A stretch of 64,000 nt of DNA from CAVXHQ01 sp963789535 (GTDB lineage Bacteria > Pseudomonadota > Alphaproteobacteria > Rhodobacterales > Rhodobacteraceae). Under the pieces are notes generated by a model. The model made no database searches and was not told the origin of the DNA. It worked only from the letters and a program-made list of their open reading frames with translations. Each line of letters begins with the position of its first letter. Within the stretch, counting starts at the first letter, position 1. The translations under genes were made by a program, and so were the position numbers. Shown in pieces: positions 59,576 to 64,000 of this stretch. The stretch lies in assembly GCA_963789535.1 (NCBI GenBank), contig CAWBKU010000005.1, positions 1,860,001 through 1,924,000 of the forward strand, written 5' to 3'.

Positions 59576-61153
59576 ATGAAGATCGGCGCGCCGAAAGAGA
59601 TTTTCGAGGGCGAGGCCCGGGTTGCCCTGACGCCCGCCTCGGCGCGGGATATCCAGAAACTCGGACATGAATGTGTCGTCGAGACCGGCGCCGGTATCGC
59701 CGCGGGGTTCACCGATGCGGCCTATGCCGACGCGGGCGTCGAGGTGGTGAAGACGGCCAACGCCCTGTGGAAGGCCGCCGACGTCATCGTCAAGGTGCGC
59801 CCACCCTCCGAGGCGGAGGCAAAGCGGCTGACGGCAGAAAAGACGCTGATCTCGTTCTTCTATCCCGGCCAGAGCACCGAGTTGCTGGAGAAGGCGAAAG
59901 GCACCGGCGCGACCGTGATCGCGATGGACATGGTGCCGCGGATCTCCCGCGCGCAGAAGATGGACGCGCTGTCGTCGATGGCCAATATCGCGGGCTACCG
60001 CGCGGTGATCGAGGCGGGCAACAATTTCGGCCGGTTCTTTACCGGGCAGGTGACGGCGGCGGGCAAGGTGCCGCCTGCCAAGGTGCTCGTGGTCGGCGCG
60101 GGGGTCGCGGGTCTGGCGGCGATCGGCACGTCCACCTCGCTCGGCGCCATCACCTATGCCTTCGACGTGCGCCCCGAGGTCGCCGAACAGATCGAGAGCA
60201 TGGGGGCGCAGTTCGTGTTCCTCGAGTTCGACGCCTCCGAATTGCCCGATGGCGCGGCGACAGGCGGTTATGCGGCGCCCTCGTCGCCCGCCTTCGCGGC
60301 CAAGCAACTGGCGAAGTTCCGCGAGATCGCGCCCGACATCGACATCGTCATCACCACCGCCCTGATCCCCGGACGGCCCGCGCCGAAACTCTGGACCGCC
60401 GACATGGTCGGGATGATGAAGCCCGGATCCGTCATCGTCGATCTGGCCGCCGAGCGGGGTGGCAACTGCGACCTGACCGTGCCGGATGAAAAGATCGTCA
60501 CCGACAACGGCGTCACGGTGATCGGCTATACCGATTTCCCCAGCCGGATGGCCGCACAGGCCAGCACATTATATTCCAACAATATCCGTCACATGCTGAG
60601 CGATCTTACACCCGAGAAAGACGGTGAGATCGACCAGGATATGGAGGACGACGTGATCCGTGGCGCCACGGTCGCGCATGGCGGCGAGATCACCTGGCCG
60701 CCGCCGCCGCCGAAGGTCAAGGCGATCGCCGCCGCACCGCAAAAGCCGAAGGCGCGCGAATTGACGGTGGTCGAGAAACGCGCGAACGAGGTGGCCCTCT
60801 TCAAGGCGCAGACCCGGTCGCAGGTCGGGCTGCTCGTCGCCGGCGGCCTCGTCATGCTGCTGATCGGGGCCTTTGCGCCCGCGTCCTTCATGTCGCATTT
60901 CATCGTCTTCGCGCTGTCATGCTTCATCGGGTTCTCGGTGATCTGGGGCGTGGCACATTCGCTGCACACGCCGCTGATGGCCGTGACCAACGCGATTTCG
61001 GGCATCGTCATTCTCGGTGCGCTGTTGCAGATCGGCTCGGGCAACTGGTTCGTCGTGTTCCTGTCGTTCATCGGCGTGCTCATCGCCTCGGTCAATATCG
61101 TGGGGGGCTTTCTCGTGACGCGCCGCATGCTCGCCATGTTCCAGAAGTCCTGA
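59576..61153 (+). CDS. pntA: NAD(P) transhydrogenase subunit alpha
   Basis: This 525-residue subunit of proton-translocating Re/Si-specific transhydrogenase binds NAD(H). It starts with KIGAPKEIFEGEARVALTP. The NAD-binding part shows VLVVGAGVAGLAAIGTSTSLGA (about residue 170) and the mobile-loop region near IPGRPAPKLW. Four C-terminal membrane helices (about 415-515) form part of the proton channel. Both alpha domains are in one chain, as in E. coli. pntB follows after 10 bp. Confidence 0.96.
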   Translation: MKIGAPKEIFEGEARVALTPASARDIQKLGHECVVETGAGIAAGFTDAAYADAGVEVVKTANALWKAADVIVKVRPPSEAEAKRLTAEKTLISFFYPGQSTELLEKAKGTGATVIAMDMVPRISRAQKMDALSSMANIAGYRAVIEAGNNFGRFFTGQVTAAGKVPPAKVLVVGAGVAGLAAIGTSTSLGAITYAFDVRPEVAEQIESMGAQFVFLEFDASELPDGAATGGYAAPSSPAFAAKQLAKFREIAPDIDIVITTALIPGRPAPKLWTADMVGMMKPGSVIVDLAAERGGNCDLTVPDEKIVTDNGVTVIGYTDFPSRMAAQASTLYSNNIRHMLSDLTPEKDGEIDQDMEDDVIRGATVAHGGEITWPPPPPKVKAIAAAPQKPKARELTVVEKRANEVALFKAQTRSQVGLLVAGGLVMLLIGAFAPASFMSHFIVFALSCFIGFSVIWGVAHSLHTPLMAVTNAISGIVILGALLQIGSGNWFVVFLSFIGVLIASVNIVGGFLVTRRMLAMFQKS

Positions 61154-61163
61154 GGGGGCCATC

Positions 61164-62690
61164 ATGCTGTTTTCACTCGGGATAACCTCGGCGGCCTATA
61201 TCGCCGCCGCCGTCCTCTTCATCCTGTCGCTCGGCGGCCTGAACAACCAGGAGAGCGCCAAGCGCGCCGTCTGGTACGGGATCGCGGGCATGGCGCTCGC
61301 GGTGGTCGGAACGATATTCGGACCAGGGGTCTACAACGTGTTCCTCATCCTGATCGCGGTCGCGGCGGGGGGCTTTGCCGGGGTCTATGTCGCGGGCCGC
61401 GTGCAGATGACGGAAATGCCGCAACTCGTCGCGGCATTGCATTCCTTCGTCGGGCTGGCGGCGGTGTTCATCGGTCTGAATGCCGACATCATGCTGTCGG
61501 GTGTCCTCGATCTGCGCGCCTTTCACGAAGGGCTGGCCGCGGGTGACGCGCCGCTGCGGGGCGACGGCATCGAGGCCGCGGTCGCGGCGCTGACCGGGTT
61601 CGGGCAGAGCCTGTATGAAAAGAGCGGCGTCGAGATCTCGATCTTCAAGGTCGAGGTCTTCCTCGGCATCTTCATCGGTGCCGTGACCTTCACCGGATCG
61701 GTCGTCGCCTTCGGCAAGCTCGCGGGGCGGGTCGACGGCAAGCCGAAAAAGCTGATGCTGCCGAACGACGACAATGCCATCGCGTTCATCTCGGGGCACT
61801 ACCTGAACGCCGCCGCGCTGATCGCCTCGCTGATCCTCGGGCTGTTGTTCGTCAACGGGTCGGGCATCTGGACGATGGTTCTGGTGGTCCTGATCGCCGG
61901 GTTCATCGGCTGGCACCTGATCATGGGCATCGGCGGGGCGGACATGCCGGTCGTGGTGTCGATGCTGAACAGCTATTCGGGCTGGGCGGCGGCAGCCATC
62001 GGTTTCACGCTCGGCAACGACCTGCTGATCGTGACCGGCGCGCTGGTGGGCTCTTCGGGCGCGATCCTGTCCTACATCATGTGCAAGGCGATGAACCGCA
62101 GCTTCGTCAGCGTCATCCTCGGAGGGTTCGGCGGCACCGTGGGACCAGCAATGGAGATCGACGGCGAGCAGATCGCCATCGACGCCGACGGCGTGGCAGC
62201 CGCGCTGAACGAGGCCGACAGCGTCATCATCATCCCGGGCTACGGCATGGCCGTCGCCCAGGCGCAGCAATCGGTCAGCGAACTGGTGCGCAAGCTGCGC
62301 GCGGCGGGCAAGACGGTGCGGTTCGCGATCCACCCCGTCGCGGGGCGCCTGCCGGGGCATATGAACGTCCTGCTGGCCGAGGCGCGGGTGCCCTATGACA
62401 TCGTGCTGGAAATGGACGAGATCAACGACGATTTCCCGACCACGGATGTCGCCATCGTCATCGGCAGCAACGACATCGTCAATCCGGCGGCGCAGGACGA
62501 CCCGAATTCGCCCATCGCGGGGATGCCGGTCCTCGAGGTGTGGAAGGCCAAACAGGTGTTCGTGTCCAAGCGAGGGCAGGGAACCGGCTATTCCGGCATC
62601 GAGAACCCGCTGTTCTTCAAGGAGAATACGCGGATGTTCTATGGCGATGCGAAGAAGTCGCTGGACGAGTTGCTGCCGAAGATCGCCTGA
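61164..62690 (+). CDS. pntB: NAD(P) transhydrogenase subunit beta
   Basis: This 508-residue subunit has eight or nine membrane helices (about residues 1-290) and a C-terminal NADP(H)-binding domain with IIPGYGMAVAQAQQSV (about 355), IHPVAGRLPGHMNVLLAEA, GSNDIVNPAA and VFVSKRGQGTGYSGIENPLF. With PntA it uses the proton gradient to make NADPH from NADH, supplying biosynthesis and redox defence. Confidence 0.96.
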   Translation: MLFSLGITSAAYIAAAVLFILSLGGLNNQESAKRAVWYGIAGMALAVVGTIFGPGVYNVFLILIAVAAGGFAGVYVAGRVQMTEMPQLVAALHSFVGLAAVFIGLNADIMLSGVLDLRAFHEGLAAGDAPLRGDGIEAAVAALTGFGQSLYEKSGVEISIFKVEVFLGIFIGAVTFTGSVVAFGKLAGRVDGKPKKLMLPNDDNAIAFISGHYLNAAALIASLILGLLFVNGSGIWTMVLVVLIAGFIGWHLIMGIGGADMPVVVSMLNSYSGWAAAAIGFTLGNDLLIVTGALVGSSGAILSYIMCKAMNRSFVSVILGGFGGTVGPAMEIDGEQIAIDADGVAAALNEADSVIIIPGYGMAVAQAQQSVSELVRKLRAAGKTVRFAIHPVAGRLPGHMNVLLAEARVPYDIVLEMDEINDDFPTTDVAIVIGSNDIVNPAAQDDPNSPIAGMPVLEVWKAKQVFVSKRGQGTGYSGIENPLFFKENTRMFYGDAKKSLDELLPKIA

Positions 62691-62731
62691 GCGGGCGTTC
62701 GGGCCGCAGGCTCTCACCATCGTTGCGGTGC

Positions 62732-62755
62732 CGGAAACGCATCGGTTCCGTTTTT
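62732..62755 (+). terminator. Probable terminator after pntB
   Basis: A short stem CGGAA/TTCCG (62732-62736 with 62746-62750, 9-nt loop) is followed by TTTTT. It lies about 40 bp after the pntB stop. The stem is weak. Confidence 0.5.
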
Positions 62756-62757
62756 CG

Positions 62758-62775
62758 TGAAAGATTTATCTTTCA
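62758..62775. repeat. TGAAAGAT palindrome before the lipoprotein gene
   Basis: TGAAAGAT-TT-ATCTTTCA is a perfect 8-bp inverted repeat directly after the pntB terminator and 55 bp before the next start codon. It resembles the AT-rich palindromes at 27770 and 43970, but could equally be an operator for the lipoprotein gene. Confidence 0.45.
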
Positions 62776-62830
62776 TCTTTCAGGAGCTTGGCGCAAGGAT
62801 CGGGACGAAACCCCTCTCCCGGAGATTGCG

Positions 62831-63508
62831 ATGATACCGACCCGCCGCGCCCTGCTCGCGCTGTCCACTCTTGGCGTTCTGGCGGCCTGCGGCGGCGGTG
62901 GGGGCGGCAGCGGCCCGGACCCGGTCGACGCCTTCATCGACAGGGCAACCGACGCAGAGGCGCTGTTCGTGGGCTATGAGAACACGGCCCAGACGGCGGG
63001 CGCGAGCATGCCGACGAGCGGTTTCGCCACCTTCACGGGCACCGCGGGCATGATCATCGACCCGGTCGAGGCGACCGAGGCCGACGATATCGCGATGCTC
63101 GGCGACCTGACGTTGCGGGCCGATTTCGCGGGGACCGGTCGCGTGACCGGCACCATCGACAACATCACCGCCGCGCGCGGGCCCGACGAGGCCCGGGCGG
63201 AGGTCTTCGGTGTGAGCGGCGCCCTGACCATCGGCGGCGGCGGGCCGGATGGCAGCGTCATCGGCGATCCGGACGACAACCTTGCCCGCAACGAGTGGCG
63301 CGCGCGCTATGCCGGCACCCTGGGCCTGCCGGAGGGCGCCTACGCCATCGACGGGCAGCTCGAGGGTGCTTTCCTCGGCAACCGGGTGAACAACCCCAAC
63401 ACGACGCTGCCGATGCGCGCCATCGTCGGCGTCGGCTCGGATACCGACGTCGCGACGTTCCGGGGCTCGGAACTGCCCTTCTCGATCGGGATCCTCGGAG
63501 AGAACTGA
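62831..63508 (+). CDS. Lipoprotein, transferrin-binding-protein-like
   Basis: This 225-residue protein has a signal sequence with lipobox VLAAC (Cys20) followed by a Gly-rich linker (GGGGGGSG). The mature part resembles the small beta-barrel of TbpB-like surface lipoproteins: strand-rich FADFAG-like pattern (LTLRADFAGTGRVTGTIDNI), a second half with YAIDGQLEGAFLGNRV. Such proteins can bind host or environmental ligands; iron uptake is not implied here. CCGGAGATT precedes the ATG at 62831. Confidence 0.72.
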   Translation: MIPTRRALLALSTLGVLAACGGGGGGSGPDPVDAFIDRATDAEALFVGYENTAQTAGASMPTSGFATFTGTAGMIIDPVEATEADDIAMLGDLTLRADFAGTGRVTGTIDNITAARGPDEARAEVFGVSGALTIGGGGPDGSVIGDPDDNLARNEWRARYAGTLGLPEGAYAIDGQLEGAFLGNRVNNPNTTLPMRAIVGVGSDTDVATFRGSELPFSIGILGEN

Positions 63509-63514
63509 TGCCCG

Positions 63515-64000
63515 TCAGGCGGGTCGCGGTATAGCATCGTCGCGCCAGTCGCCCGGCGCGATCCCGTCGACGCCCCAGTCGCCAATCCGCCAGCGCACGA
63601 GGCGCAGCGTCGGAAACCCGATGGCGGCGGTCATCCGGCGGACCTGACGGTTGCGGCCCTCGCGCAGGGTGATCTCGATCCAGCTATCGGGGATCGCGCG
63701 CCGCACCCGGATCGGCGGATCGCGGGGCCAGAGGGCAGGCGGGGCGACGAGGCGCACCTGCGCGGGCAGGGTGGTCCCGTCGGTCAACGTCAGCCCCTGC
63801 CGCAGCGGCGCGAGATCGGCGTCGTCCGGCGCGCCCTCTACCTGCACCAGATAGGTCTTTGCCATCTTGTGCGCCGGATCGGCGATCCGGGCCTGTAGCG
63901 CGCCATCGTCGGTCAGGATCAGCAGGCCCTCGCTGTCGCGGTCGAGGCGTCCGGCGGGATAGACGCCCGGCGCGTCGACATGGGCCGAGAGCGTCGGGCG
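63515..64000 (-). CDS. 23S rRNA pseudouridine synthase (RluE-like), partial
   Basis: The frame runs off the window end, so the N-terminus is missing. The visible part contains the catalytic motif GRLDRDSEGLLILTDDG (about 63950-63900), KTYLVQVEG and the conserved LREGRNRQVRRM and ATLRLVR-like region, all typical of the RsuA/RluB/E/F family. Short size after the catalytic Asp and the absence of an extended tail favour RluE (23S U2457), but this is not certain. Confidence 0.88.
   Translation of the reverse strand, partial: RPTLSAHVDAPGVYPAGRLDRDSEGLLILTDDGALQARIADPAHKMAKTYLVQVEGAPDDADLAPLRQGLTLTDGTTLPAQVRLVAPPALWPRDPPIRVRRAIPDSWIEITLREGRNRQVRRMTAAIGFPTLRLVRWRIGDWGVDGIAPGDWRDDAIPRPA

Overview
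The window is GC-rich and dense with genes. It looks like the chromosome of an alphaproteobacterium of the order Rhodobacterales (Rhodobacter/Paracoccus/Roseobacter group). The evidence is a complete dcw cluster with DUF2484 genes between murC and murB, a DUF1127 gene followed by anti-Shine-Dalgarno hairpin ('cuckoo'/CcsR-type) RNAs, an UpsM-like leader RNA before mraZ, aerobic cobaltochelatase genes cobS/cobT near dnaJ-like and bolA genes, and an RTX-Hint surface protein. I saw no rRNA, tRNA, prophage, IS element or CRISPR array.

Layout. 1-2.2 kb: divergent LysE exporter and Lrp regulator, then (minus strand) a DUF1127 gene with nine tandem CCUCCUCCC-type hairpins, and a PhaR-type operator shared with mrp. 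2.2-3.3 kb: mrp. 3.6-4.0 kb: a candidate divergent sRNA and the UpsM-like RNA. 4.0-25.6 kb: mraZ-rsmH-ftsL-ftsI-murE-murF-mraY-murD, a frameshifted flavoprotein gene on the opposite strand, then ftsW-murG-murC-three small membrane genes-murB-ddl-ftsQ-ftsA-ftsZ. 25.7-29.6 kb: lpxC, bamD, recN. 29.6-31.9 kb: a LuxR-HTH/hydrolase-like fusion regulator and a small membrane-protein gene with a lux-box-like palindrome. 32-35 kb: ClC channel and an exported protein. 35-40.8 kb: minus-strand cobS-lipoprotein-cobT-pepP-DUF427. 41-44.7 kb: ECF sigma/anti-sigma pair, membrane protein, J-domain protein, bolA, DUF4177 protein. 44.5-51.5 kb: gatB with two tiny membrane genes, two transglycosylase-like paralogs, glcB-glcG. 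51.7-58 kb: a glutamine amidotransferase-like hydrolase and a 1771-residue RTX-Hint protein. 58.3-64 kb: two methyltransferase genes, pntA-pntB, a TbpB-like lipoprotein and a partial pseudouridine synthase.

How it works together. The core of the window builds and divides the cell envelope: cytoplasmic peptidoglycan precursors (MurB-MurG, MraY, Ddl), the divisome (FtsL/I/W/Q/A/Z), lipid A (LpxC) and outer-membrane protein assembly (BamD). Two RNA regulators known from Rhodobacter flank it: UpsM at the dcw leader and the cuckoo RNAs.

Caveat. Four otherwise conserved genes (BaiN-type flavoprotein, pepP, cobT, anti-sigma factor) each carry one net +1 base. This pattern suggests uncorrected single-base insertions in the assembly rather than true decay.
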